Shown here piece after piece: positions 8,095-15,105 of a stretch of 16,051 nt of DNA; position 1 is the first letter of the stretch; the number at the start of each line of letters is the position of its first letter. Under the pieces are notes generated by a model. The model did no database searches. It had not been told where the DNA came from and saw only the letters and a list, made by a program, of their open reading frames with translations. The stretch is from Bacteroidota bacterium (GTDB lineage Bacteria > Bacteroidota > Bacteroidia > Chitinophagales > Chitinophagaceae). The DNA is taken from positions 1-16,051 of the forward strand of contig JAEYUA010000110.1 in the NCBI GenBank assembly GCA_023433755.1, written 5' to 3'. Position numbers and translations under genes: made by a program.

Positions 8095-9228
8095 ATGCCG
8101 ATTGCTACTTCCGAAAAACCTGCTGCTGACATCCAAACTGATTTTCTTCCGCTGCAGGGAACTGATTATGTTGAATTTTATGTGGGTAATGCCAAGCAGG
8201 CCGCCCATTATTATATGAGTGCCTTTGGTTTCCAGGCCCTGGCCTATGCAGGCCCGGAAACGGGGGTAAAGGACAAATGCAGTTATGTAGTGCGCCAGCA
8301 TAAACTCACTTTTATGCTGACCACTCCCATCCGCGCCAATAATGAAATTGCTGACCATATCTATAAGCATGGTGATGGAGTAAAAGTGCTGGCGCTGATG
8401 GTAGATGATGCCACTGATGCCTGGGAGCAAACCACCAAAAGAGGCGCACGTTCCTATAAAAATCCGGAACGCCTGAAAGATGAAAATGGAGAAGTGGTGC
8501 TGAGTGGCATTCATACTTATGGAGACACAGTGCATTTATTTGTAGAAAGAAAAAATTATAAAGGAACTTTTATGCCCGGCTTCAGGGCCTGGAAGAACCC
8601 GCATTTTGCACCCACAGATACAGGCCTGATGTACGTGGACCATTGCGTGGGTAATGTCGGATGGAACCAGATGAATCCCTGGGTGAAGTTTTACGAGGAA
8701 GTGATGGGCTTCAGGAATATTCTTTCATTTGATGATGAAGATATCTCTACCGAGTATTCGGCACTCATGAGCAAGGTGATGAGCAATGGTAACGGTTATG
8801 TGAAATTCCCCATCAATGAACCGGCAGAAGGTAAAAAGAAATCGCAGGTGGAAGAATACCTCGAATTTTATGATGGTGAAGGCGTGCAGCACGTTGCCCT
8901 GGCCACTCAGGATATTGTAACAACAGTAAAAGACCTCATGAGCAGGGGCGTGGAATTTCTGAAAGTTCCAGGTACTTACTACGATGATCTGCTTGACAGG
9001 GTGGGACATATTGATGAAGACTTGGAACCCTTGAAGGAATTGGGTATTTTAGTTGACAGGGATAATGAAGGTTACCTCCTGCAATTGTTTTCCAAACCGG
9101 TGCAGGACAGGCCAACCCTGTTTTTCGAGATTATACAACGCAAAGGAGCCAAAAGTTTTGGCAAGGGAAATTTCAAGGCGCTATTCGAAGCCATAGAAAG
9201 AGAACAGGAGGCGAGGGGAAACTTATAG
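8095..9228 (+). CDS. hppD: 4-hydroxyphenylpyruvate dioxygenase
   Basis: Fe(II) enzyme that turns 4-hydroxyphenylpyruvate into homogentisate in tyrosine breakdown. The 377-residue protein has two vicinal-oxygen-chelate halves. The three iron ligands are visible as H183 (VDHCVGNV), H266 (VQHVALAT) and E345 (LFFEIIQR). The C-terminal gate helix region FGKGNFKALFEAIEREQ is intact, so it should be active. ATG at 8095 gives a short N-terminal extension before the first domain, normal for the family. No homogentisate dioxygenase, fumarylacetoacetase or tyrosine aminotransferase gene is in the window, so the rest of the pathway must lie elsewhere. It stands alone on its strand, divergent from the PH-domain gene, with 68 bp before the next gene. 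The symbol hpd is also used. Confidence 0.97.
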   Translation: MPIATSEKPAADIQTDFLPLQGTDYVEFYVGNAKQAAHYYMSAFGFQALAYAGPETGVKDKCSYVVRQHKLTFMLTTPIRANNEIADHIYKHGDGVKVLALMVDDATDAWEQTTKRGARSYKNPERLKDENGEVVLSGIHTYGDTVHLFVERKNYKGTFMPGFRAWKNPHFAPTDTGLMYVDHCVGNVGWNQMNPWVKFYEEVMGFRNILSFDDEDISTEYSALMSKVMSNGNGYVKFPINEPAEGKKKSQVEEYLEFYDGEGVQHVALATQDIVTTVKDLMSRGVEFLKVPGTYYDDLLDRVGHIDEDLEPLKELGILVDRDNEGYLLQLFSKPVQDRPTLFFEIIQRKGAKSFGKGNFKALFEAIEREQEARGNL

Positions 9229-9296
9229 GGGCGGCTTTTTTCTCGTTTCGTTAGCATATTAATCCGGAATTTGCAATCTTATAAACTGGTCATTCA

Positions 9297-10451
9297 ATGA
9301 AAAACCTTTCTCTAGCCTTTTTTATGATGCTGGTAACGGTCTCTGCAGCAGCGCAGGGCCCTTATGCTTCATTTGTTGATTTCCAGAAAGCCCTGCCCAG
9401 GCCGGGTGATGCACTCCGCAAAAAAGGAGATACACTTCAGAAACAATTCCAGGCCAAAGGGCTCCAGTGGCCTGCCAAATACCTCTACATCCGTTCTTTC
9501 AAATTTGATTCGCAACTGGAAGTATGGGTACGCAACAATACAAAAGAAGCATTCAAGCTTTTCAAAACTTATAAGGTCTGTGCCCTTGCCGGAACACTGG
9601 GTCCAAAAAGACTGGAAGGCGATTACCAGGTGCCCGAAGGTTTTTATTATATCAACGAGTTCAATCCACAGAGTAATTATTATTTATCGCTGGGATTGAA
9701 TTATCCCAACCAGAGTGACAAGATCCTAAGCGATTCGTTAAAGCCCGGCGGTGATATCTATATTCATGGCAGTTGTGTAACGGTAGGCTGCATTCCGCTG
9801 ACTGATGAATACATTGACGAACTCTATATTCTTGCGGCCTATGCAAAGAATGCAGGACAGGATTACATTCCCGTACATATTTACCCGATCCGGTACAGCA
9901 ATAAAAAAAGCGTTGAATACTTTAACGGCCTTGCCAAGAATGATGCTTCACTAAAAAGGTTTGCCGACAACCTGAAGGATGTGTATGATCATTTTGAGCA
10001 GACCAAAAAACTGCCTGTGATCATGACCAATAAATCCGGTGAATATATTTTTGACGGACTGCATAAAAAATCCCTTGCCAGTGTGCCTGAAGAGAAACCC
10101 AAAAAAGCACCGGTAGTTCACAGGGTAAGGAACATCCCCGATATTGCTGAAGCCGTACACCAGTGGCCCACTTTCCCCGGAGGCGGAGATTCTTTTTTGA
10201 AATACCTTGAAAAGATGGGCAAAGCACTTGTCAGTTCCTTGCCGGAGGGAAAAACCAAGGCCAATATGGTCATTGAATTTATTGTGGACACAGATGGCGT
10301 TCCTACCAATTTCAAAGTGATCCAGGGTGTGGAAGCGGAATTTGATGACGAGGTCATTTCCGTATTGGAACAAATGCCCACCTGGCAACCAGCCATTCTC
10401 AATGAGAAACCGGTGGCAAAGAAGATCAGGCAGACTTTTGTGGTTGGGTGA
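9297..10451 (+). CDS. Secreted YafK-type L,D-transpeptidase (YkuD) family protein fused to a TonB C-terminal domain
   Basis: 384 residues. A Sec signal peptide (residues 1-20, ending SAAAQ) is followed by a YafK/DpaA-like YkuD domain at about 60-200. Seen: IRSFKFDSQLEVWV, the LFKTYKVCALAGTLGPK segment, EGDYQVPEGFYYIN, and the catalytic motif IHGSCVTVGC with H157 and nucleophile C165. A helical stretch (about 205-240) and a Lys/Pro-rich linker (about 262-275) lead to a TonB_C-like domain (about 288-383) with the FPGG start, VIEFIVDTDGVPTNFKVI and MPTWQPA. E. coli YafK (DpaA) cuts the Lpp-peptidoglycan link, and other YkuD proteins make 3-3 cross-links; which applies here is unknown. No transmembrane anchor follows the signal peptide, so this is not a normal TonB. 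The stop lies 6 nt before a palindromic repeat facing lysC. Confidence 0.88.
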   Translation: MKNLSLAFFMMLVTVSAAAQGPYASFVDFQKALPRPGDALRKKGDTLQKQFQAKGLQWPAKYLYIRSFKFDSQLEVWVRNNTKEAFKLFKTYKVCALAGTLGPKRLEGDYQVPEGFYYINEFNPQSNYYLSLGLNYPNQSDKILSDSLKPGGDIYIHGSCVTVGCIPLTDEYIDELYILAAYAKNAGQDYIPVHIYPIRYSNKKSVEYFNGLAKNDASLKRFADNLKDVYDHFEQTKKLPVIMTNKSGEYIFDGLHKKSLASVPEEKPKKAPVVHRVRNIPDIAEAVHQWPTFPGGGDSFLKYLEKMGKALVSSLPEGKTKANMVIEFIVDTDGVPTNFKVIQGVEAEFDDEVISVLEQMPTWQPAILNEKPVAKKIRQTFVVG

Positions 10452-10455
10452 GAGA

Positions 10456-10492
10456 AAGCCAATGGCTAATGGCCAATAGCCATTGGCCTTCG
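10456..10492. repeat. Palindromic intergenic repeat, copy 1, between convergent ldt-like gene and lysC
   Basis: Core GCCAATGGCTA (10458-10468) and TAGCCATTGGC (10477-10487) are perfect 11-bp arms around an 8-nt loop. A related sequence at 15003-15039 matches it at 31 of 37 aligned positions. It fills most of the 41-bp gap between two stop codons, so its hairpin may end transcripts from both sides. T-tracts are short or absent. Confidence 0.75.
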
Positions 10493-11743
10493 CTATTCCA
10501 AAACCACCTGCACCGTCTCCCTTGTCTGCTGTCGGAGCACGGTCTTTCTTTCCCCGCAAAGCTTTTTCAATATCTCATCATCGTAATGTCTTACCGTTAG
10601 CAGGGTGAGTCCTTTTTTCACGGTTACTTCAAAATGTTCTGAGGCTTGCAAAGCAAGATTTTCAACCTTTTCCGGATGGTCATCCACCACGCATAACAAA
10701 CTGATGGCGGCATTCTGCGTAAGATTGGGTTTGAACTTGATCTGTTCAAAGATCCTGTACATCACCGAGGTGAGGCCTTCACTTACAAAAGAAAAATCCT
10801 TTGACTGTAATTGAACCAGCACCTGGTTCTCTTTATAAACAATGATGGGAGGAAGCTGGCTCACTGCTTTGTTGTGAATGACGGTGCCTTCCGCACCCGG
10901 ATCCAGGAATGATTTCACCAGCAATGGTATGCCTTTGTTCTGAAGCGGTTTGATGGTTTTGGGATGAATAACCTGCGCACCGTAATAAGCCATCTCGATC
11001 ACTTCCTGGTAATTGAGTTCCCTGATCCATTGGGTTTCTTTGTATTGTTTGGGATCAGCGTTCATTACGCCCTGCACGTCTTTCCAGATCACCTGGCTTT
11101 CGGCATCAAGCAGGTTTGCAAATACCGCGGCGGTATAATCTGAGCCTTCCCGGCCGAGGGTGGTACTTTCATTTTCATCGGTGGCTCCAATAAAACCCTG
11201 GGTCAGCACAATGGAAGTTTTGTTGAACAGCGGCAGAATATCTTCCTGCACTTTTTGATAAGTATAGGAGAAATCAATCCTGGCATCACGGAAATTATCA
11301 TCGGTACGCAGAATGTCACGAACATCCACCCATTGGTTGCTGACGCCATTGGCATTGAGGTATTGGCTTACAATGGCGGTTGATAATAATTCACCCACAC
11401 AAACTACCTGGTCATAATAATAGTCGAATGATTTAACGGGACGGTCGTGCAGCAGCCATTCCACCTCTGTAAAAAAATCAATCAGCGTTGAAGCATCGCC
11501 GGATCCAAGTTCTGATTGAATGTTGAGATGATCTTTTTTAACCTGTTCAAAAAGGCTCAAAGCTGTAACCTGGTCACCTTTGAAGAAAGCCTCCACCACT
11601 TTTTCCAGTGCATTGGTGGTCTTGCCCATGGCAGAGATCACGATAAGCAAGGGTTGCTCTTTGTATTGCTTCAATATTTCACCCACCTTCCTGATCCGCT
11701 CAGCCGTACTGACCGATGCCCCCCCGAATTTGAACACTTTCAT
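10493..11743 (-). CDS. lysC: Aspartate kinase (monofunctional, with C-terminal ACT-like region)
   Basis: Phosphorylates aspartate, the first step toward lysine/diaminopimelate, threonine and methionine. With ATG at 11743 the product has 416 residues and begins MKVFKFGGASV, as family members do. The frame is open to a TTG at 11752, but that falls inside a -7-like box and is not favoured. Seen: the KFGGASV phosphate-binding motif at residues 5-11, TTLGREGSDYTAA near 195-206, and a WKDVQGVMNADPK segment that closes the kinase core. Residues from about 305 form an ACT-like regulatory region, suggesting feedback control by an end-product amino acid. There is no homoserine dehydrogenase fusion. It is convergent with the YafK-like gene and divergent from the Gmad2 lipoprotein gene. 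Confidence 0.95.
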   Translation of the reverse strand: MKVFKFGGASVSTAERIRKVGEILKQYKEQPLLIVISAMGKTTNALEKVVEAFFKGDQVTALSLFEQVKKDHLNIQSELGSGDASTLIDFFTEVEWLLHDRPVKSFDYYYDQVVCVGELLSTAIVSQYLNANGVSNQWVDVRDILRTDDNFRDARIDFSYTYQKVQEDILPLFNKTSIVLTQGFIGATDENESTTLGREGSDYTAAVFANLLDAESQVIWKDVQGVMNADPKQYKETQWIRELNYQEVIEMAYYGAQVIHPKTIKPLQNKGIPLLVKSFLDPGAEGTVIHNKAVSQLPPIIVYKENQVLVQLQSKDFSFVSEGLTSVMYRIFEQIKFKPNLTQNAAISLLCVVDDHPEKVENLALQASEHFEVTVKKGLTLLTVRHYDDEILKKLCGERKTVLRQQTRETVQVVLE

Positions 11744-11749
11744 AGCCGG

Positions 11750-11757
11750 CAAAGATA
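11750..11757 (-). promoter_or_regulatory. lysC: Putative -7 box of lysC, 6 nt from ATG
   Basis: On the minus strand TATCTTTG fully matches TAnnTTTG and ends 6 nt before the lysC ATG, so transcription would begin at or almost at the start codon. It also overlaps the alternative TTG start, which supports the shorter gene. No good TTTG -33 element is seen at the usual distance. Confidence 0.45.
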
Positions 11758-11864
11758 AGGGACGGATCTTGCGGTGGAGAAGGTCTCCCTGCCAGCCGGG
11801 TTCGAATGTTTTGATGATGGAGAAAAGCTGGATTCCTGTTGAAGTAAGGCAGGGAACTAAATAA

Positions 11865-11872
11865 TATATTTA
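11865..11872 (+). promoter_or_regulatory. Possible -7 box of the Gmad2-like lipoprotein gene
   Basis: TATATTTA differs from TAnnTTTG only at the last base and lies 4 nt before the ATG at 11877. A GTTG 23 nt upstream (11838-11841) could serve as -33. The region is very AT-rich, so this is a weak call. Confidence 0.28.
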
Positions 11873-11876
11873 TGAT

Positions 11877-12350
11877 ATGAAATATATCTGCCTGTTTTTA
11901 TTATGCGGCCTGCTGGCCTGTAATGATTCTGCAAAAAGCGATACGGGTACTACTGACAGCAGTGAAGTTGAAAATAAAACTGATTCGCAATCAGCATCTC
12001 CTGTTACCACTGAAAAGCCTGTACCAACACTGGAGCCTGACAGTACCAAAACATATAATAATGTGCGGTTCAGGAATGTAAAAGCAACCCGGCTGGAAGG
12101 GAACCGGTTCCGCATCACGGGAGAGGGACAGATTTTCGAGGCAAGCTTCGGATGGGTGATCGAGGATGGACATAAGGAACTGGGTGAGGGCTTTGCTACT
12201 ACAGATGCCGGCGCACCAGCCTGGGGTAAATTCAGTTTCGAGGTTAAAGCTGAAAAGGAAAGGCCTAATTCCACCCTGCACCTGGTATTATTTGAAACCA
12301 GTATGAAAGATGGAAGCCGACAGCATGAACTTCCCATCCGCTTGTATTGA
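11877..12350 (+). CDS. Small lipoprotein with a Gmad2-like immunoglobulin-type domain
   Basis: 157 residues. A lipoprotein signal peptide ends in lipobox LLAC with lipidated Cys15. A Ser/Thr/Asp-rich unstructured linker spans about residues 16-58. The C-terminal domain (about 60-157) follows the Gmad2 pattern: ITGEGQIFEASFGWVIEDG, an AWGKFSFEV strand and LHLVLFETSMKDGS near the end. Gmad2 domains occur in spore germination and other cell-surface proteins and are thought to mediate binding. This organism is not a spore former, so the spore name is only a family label. Function unknown. The gene is divergent from lysC and 40 bp upstream of the MG2-plug gene on the same strand. The domain call rests on pattern recognition and is moderately sure. 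Confidence 0.78.
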   Translation: MKYICLFLLCGLLACNDSAKSDTGTTDSSEVENKTDSQSASPVTTEKPVPTLEPDSTKTYNNVRFRNVKATRLEGNRFRITGEGQIFEASFGWVIEDGHKELGEGFATTDAGAPAWGKFSFEVKAEKERPNSTLHLVLFETSMKDGSRQHELPIRLY

Positions 12351-12356
12351 TTTTGT

Positions 12357-12387
12357 TTTGAATGTGAACATTTAAGCACTAGATTTA
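12357..12387 (+). promoter_or_regulatory. Putative promoter of the MG2-plug gene (TTTG-N19-TAGATTTA)
   Basis: TTTG (12357-12360) is followed after exactly 19 nt by TAGATTTA (12380-12387), one mismatch from TAnnTTTG. This is the spacing described for Bacteroides promoters. The -7 box ends 3 nt before the ATG at 12391, predicting a leaderless mRNA. It would let the plug gene be expressed apart from the lipoprotein gene. Confidence 0.45.
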
Positions 12388-12390
12388 TTC

Positions 12391-14820
12391 ATGATCCGCA
12401 TTTGCATATTCTTCTACTTGTTTTTTAATGCTGCAATAATTCATGCCCAGAAAGCTGAAGCTGCCCTGGCTGATCTTGAAAAGAATTATCCCCGGGAAAA
12501 ACTCAGTCTCGCCCTCAACAAAGATGCTTATGTAGCAGGGGAGATCATGTACTTTAAGGCCATCATTTTTTCCGGCGCTTCACCTTCACTCATCTCCACC
12601 AATCTTTATGTAGAGCTGTACAACGAAAAAAAAGAATTGCTGGATTCCACATCAGTGCCGCTGGTGCAATCCATGGGCGAAGGAAGCTTCAGCCTGTCGA
12701 AAAAATATGATGAAGGAAATTATTTTATCAGGGCCTATACTAAGTGGATGTTGAATTTTGATGACTCACCGGAATACCTCATCGATTTCCAGTTATTCAA
12801 TCCCTCCTCACCATTGGCCCTCCAGTTGAAGCCGGTGAAATGGAATGCTTCGGTACACCCGGAGTCGGGCACCCTGCTGGCCGCACATGTGAACCAGGTT
12901 GCCGTGCGACTGCATGCAGAAGGCCGGCTTCCCACACAGTTCCGCGGATGGCTAAAGGAAAAAGATGCCAGTGAAAAACTTTTGAATTTTCAATCACTGA
13001 ATCCGCAAGTGGCTGCTTTCTGTTTCACGCCCTTAGCCGGGAAGATGTATGAATTGCATATAGAGGATGATGAGGGCAATGAACAAAAAATAATTCTTCA
13101 ACCGGTTTTAAAAGGTGTTGTACTGAAGGCAGCACAAATCAAAAACAGGGTAGAGGTGAATATGGTTTTCGAAGGGATTCCTGGTGGGGGCAGGGGTTAT
13201 AAGCTACTCGGACAAATGGATGGAACACTGGTGTATAGCGCTGTGATAGGAAAGTCAGATCCATTGATCAGGACATCCATACAGGCTGGCACTTTGTTGA
13301 ACGGGATCATGCACCTCACCGTATTTGACGGCAATGAAAACCCGGTAGCGGAAAGGTTGCTGATGATCCGGACCGATTCCCTTGAAGCGCCCCGCATCAA
13401 TCATGCTCCAGGAGGTTCGGCGAAACGGGCTTTCAATCCATGGGAGATAGAGGTGGACACATCCCAGTATATTAGCTATGCGGTGTCGGTAACTGATGCT
13501 GCGATCTCTGCACCCGCTAAAAGCAATTTTCTCAGCGATCTGTGGCTGGCTGATCTTTCCCGGGAAGTATATGCACCCGGGTGGTATTTCAGCAGTGATG
13601 ATCCAAACAGGTATGCCGCACTTGATGCCCTGCTGATGACAGAAAATTTGAAACGGTTTGAGTGGTTATCGTTAATGCAGGGCAAACGGCCGGTGTTGAA
13701 ATATCAACCGGAACAATATCTTACCTTTTTAGGGGCTGCAAGCAAAGGGAAAAAGCCACTGGTCAATGAAATGCTGGTGCTATTATTTAGGTTCAGAAAT
13801 TCTACTTCACAGGCGGCGGAGGTAAAAACAGATCCAACCGGCGCTTTTCTCGTTAGCAATGTTGACTTCTTTGATTCGGTTCAGGTCTTTCATCTTACTA
13901 AATCAAGAGTTTTTTCCACAGATATCAAACTTGATTTTATACTGGTGAACCAGCATTTCCCATTGAAAGGTAATTTCCCGGCAACCATCTATACTCTTGG
14001 AGAGCGTAAAGGAAAATTGCCAGCCATGGCAAGGAACGCCCTGCAACATCTCAGGAACCTGGAAACTCTCAGCCAGAAATATAAACAGATGGAAGAGGTG
14101 CGCATTGAGACAAGGGCCAAATCTCAAAAACAAAAACTGAATGATAATTTAAGCTCTGCTCTTTTCCAAACTGAAAATGAAGTTTTATTTGATTTTGTAA
14201 ATGAAGAGCAACTTGCCACCAGTTACTCACACATATTTGATTGGCTGGATGGAAGAGTAGCAGGTCTTTCATTTTTGATTTCAGAAGATGGGCATAACCC
14301 AACCACATCCAATACAATTGTACCACAAACATATATCCCCGGCCAGAGAATACCGATCATGAGAGATGGTCAACCTGCCATTTTCTTAGATGAAGTTCCA
14401 GTTGATGTTTCAGCAATTTATACCTTACCCATAAGTGACATTGCCATGGTTAAAGTGATTAAGGGTTATTTTTTGGGTGGCAACAGCGGGGGCGGCGGCA
14501 GTGGTGCTATTGCCATCTATACTAAGAAGGCAACGTTTTCCGGTGGCAGCAGCCGGAAAGCAGTACCGCTGGCCATACTGCCCGGCTATAAACCAGTTCC
14601 TGCATTTTTTAGTCCCGACTACCGCGATGAGGTTTCCTCTTCCTTACAGTCTGATACAAGAACAGAACTGTTCTGGTCACCCAGCCTCCAGCCCGATGAA
14701 CAGGGCAGGCTCCGGTTCTCTTTCTTCAACAATGATGTGAGCCAGGGGTTCAGGATAGTGGTAGTGGGATATACAAAATTCGGAAAGCCGGTTTATTATG
14801 AGAAAGTTGTTGGAAGATAA
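12391..14820 (+). CDS. MG2-domain protein with TonB-dependent-receptor plug domain but no barrel
   Basis: 809 residues with a Sec signal peptide (cut near HAQ, residue 20). The N-terminal part (about 36-118) looks like an alpha-2-macroglobulin MG2 domain: EKLSLALNKDAYVAGEIMYF through a DEGNYFIRAYTKWM strand. The middle (about 140-600) is beta-rich and not recognised. Residues about 610-708 resemble a TonB-receptor plug: WLDGRVAGL, RDGQPAIFLDEVPVD, ISDIAMVKVIKG and a Gly-rich loop before GAIAIYTKK. After the plug only about 100 residues remain, ending in a beta-strand motif (LQPDEQGRLRFSF) typical of the orphan plug proteins of Bacteroidota, so no 22-strand barrel is possible. Likely periplasmic or outer-membrane associated; function unknown. 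Bases about 14100-14340, covering the approach to and start of the plug, are more AT-rich (about 37% GC by hand count) than a sampled upstream part of the gene (about 48%). Confidence 0.85.
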   Translation: MIRICIFFYLFFNAAIIHAQKAEAALADLEKNYPREKLSLALNKDAYVAGEIMYFKAIIFSGASPSLISTNLYVELYNEKKELLDSTSVPLVQSMGEGSFSLSKKYDEGNYFIRAYTKWMLNFDDSPEYLIDFQLFNPSSPLALQLKPVKWNASVHPESGTLLAAHVNQVAVRLHAEGRLPTQFRGWLKEKDASEKLLNFQSLNPQVAAFCFTPLAGKMYELHIEDDEGNEQKIILQPVLKGVVLKAAQIKNRVEVNMVFEGIPGGGRGYKLLGQMDGTLVYSAVIGKSDPLIRTSIQAGTLLNGIMHLTVFDGNENPVAERLLMIRTDSLEAPRINHAPGGSAKRAFNPWEIEVDTSQYISYAVSVTDAAISAPAKSNFLSDLWLADLSREVYAPGWYFSSDDPNRYAALDALLMTENLKRFEWLSLMQGKRPVLKYQPEQYLTFLGAASKGKKPLVNEMLVLLFRFRNSTSQAAEVKTDPTGAFLVSNVDFFDSVQVFHLTKSRVFSTDIKLDFILVNQHFPLKGNFPATIYTLGERKGKLPAMARNALQHLRNLETLSQKYKQMEEVRIETRAKSQKQKLNDNLSSALFQTENEVLFDFVNEEQLATSYSHIFDWLDGRVAGLSFLISEDGHNPTTSNTIVPQTYIPGQRIPIMRDGQPAIFLDEVPVDVSAIYTLPISDIAMVKVIKGYFLGGNSGGGGSGAIAIYTKKATFSGGSSRKAVPLAILPGYKPVPAFFSPDYRDEVSSSLQSDTRTELFWSPSLQPDEQGRLRFSFFNNDVSQGFRIVVVGYTKFGKPVYYEKVVGR

Positions 14821-15002
14821 TTTTTCCTGGCGCCTTCTTTCCTGTTGATAATATAGCCGAATTGAAAGAGAGGGGAAAGAAGAAATTGGTAAATCCTGCT
14901 TATAAAAAAAACGGCCGGAATAGAAACTCGCCTTCCGCGCCGGTAAAGAAGCCACTGATGCTGTACGCGCAGCGGCAAGAGATTGGCTTGGCGATTTGTA
15001 AT

Positions 15003-15039
15003 AAGCCAATGGCCGTTGGCCAACAGCCATAGGCCATCG
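15003..15039. repeat. Palindromic intergenic repeat, copy 2
   Basis: Matches copy 1 (10456-10492) at 31 of 37 positions, beginning with the same 11 bases AAGCCAATGGC. It holds a perfect 10-bp palindrome GTTGGCCAAC (15015-15024) within a 22-bp near-palindrome (15009-15030, one mismatched pair). Different internal bases keep self-complementarity, which suggests selection on the hairpin or spread of a palindromic element. Confidence 0.72.
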
Positions 15040-15051
15040 GCTCGCAGTCCG

Positions 15052-15074
15052 CAGCTATAAGCTCACAGCTATAA
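15052..15074. repeat. 9-bp direct repeat CAGCTATAA, two units
   Basis: CAGCTATAA occurs at 15052-15060 and 15066-15074, separated by GCTCA, a 14-bp period, directly beside repeat copy 2. Too short and too few to be a CRISPR array. It may belong to the same composite intergenic element. Confidence 0.6.
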
Positions 15075-15078
15075 CCCT

Positions 15079-15086
15079 TACATTTG
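15079..15086 (+). promoter_or_regulatory. fbp: Putative -7 box of fbp
   Basis: TACATTTG fully matches TAnnTTTG and ends 19 nt before the fbp ATG, implying a leader of about 13-16 nt. No TTTG -33 element is seen at the standard distance; the 9-bp direct repeat occupies that zone. Confidence 0.42.
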
Positions 15087-15105
15087 CCATTCTAAATACG
15101 ATTGC

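Larger units (their letters stand above)
14821..15105. other. 285-bp intergenic region between the MG2-plug gene and fbp
   Basis: No convincing gene is seen. Minus-strand open frames across it overlap the repeat, show no family motif and run into the plug gene. It contains a possible nested hairpin (AAGCCA 14949-14954 with TGGCTT 14984-14989, enclosing GCTG/CAGC), repeat copy 2 (15003-15039), a 9-bp direct repeat (15052-15074) and a -7-like box for fbp. No clear intrinsic terminator follows the plug gene. Confidence 0.6.

Noticed and set aside
8065..8535. 156-codon minus-strand frame inside hppD
   Set aside because: It is antisense to a gene with all catalytic ligands intact; composition fits a shadow frame.
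9229..9296. GGGGCGGCTTTTTT after hppD considered as an intrinsic terminator
   Set aside because: There is a T-run but no stable GC stem directly before it.
9951..10559. 202-codon minus-strand frame spanning the YafK-like gene end and lysC end
   Set aside because: It crosses the palindromic repeat and is antisense to the TonB_C domain; no family features.
11790..11830. GGTTCGAAT resembling a tRNA T-loop, preceded by CCTGCCAGCC
   Set aside because: The bases on each side of the loop do not pair as a T-stem (CCGGG versus GTTTT), and no acceptor stem or D-arm can be built around it.
14677..15030. Minus-strand open frames (117 and 75 codons) across the gap before fbp
   Set aside because: They overlap the palindromic repeat and the plug gene 3' end, have low-complexity composition and show no recognisable motif or start context.
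15052..15074. Direct repeat considered as a CRISPR remnant
   Set aside because: Only two 9-bp units with a 5-bp spacer and no cas genes in the window.
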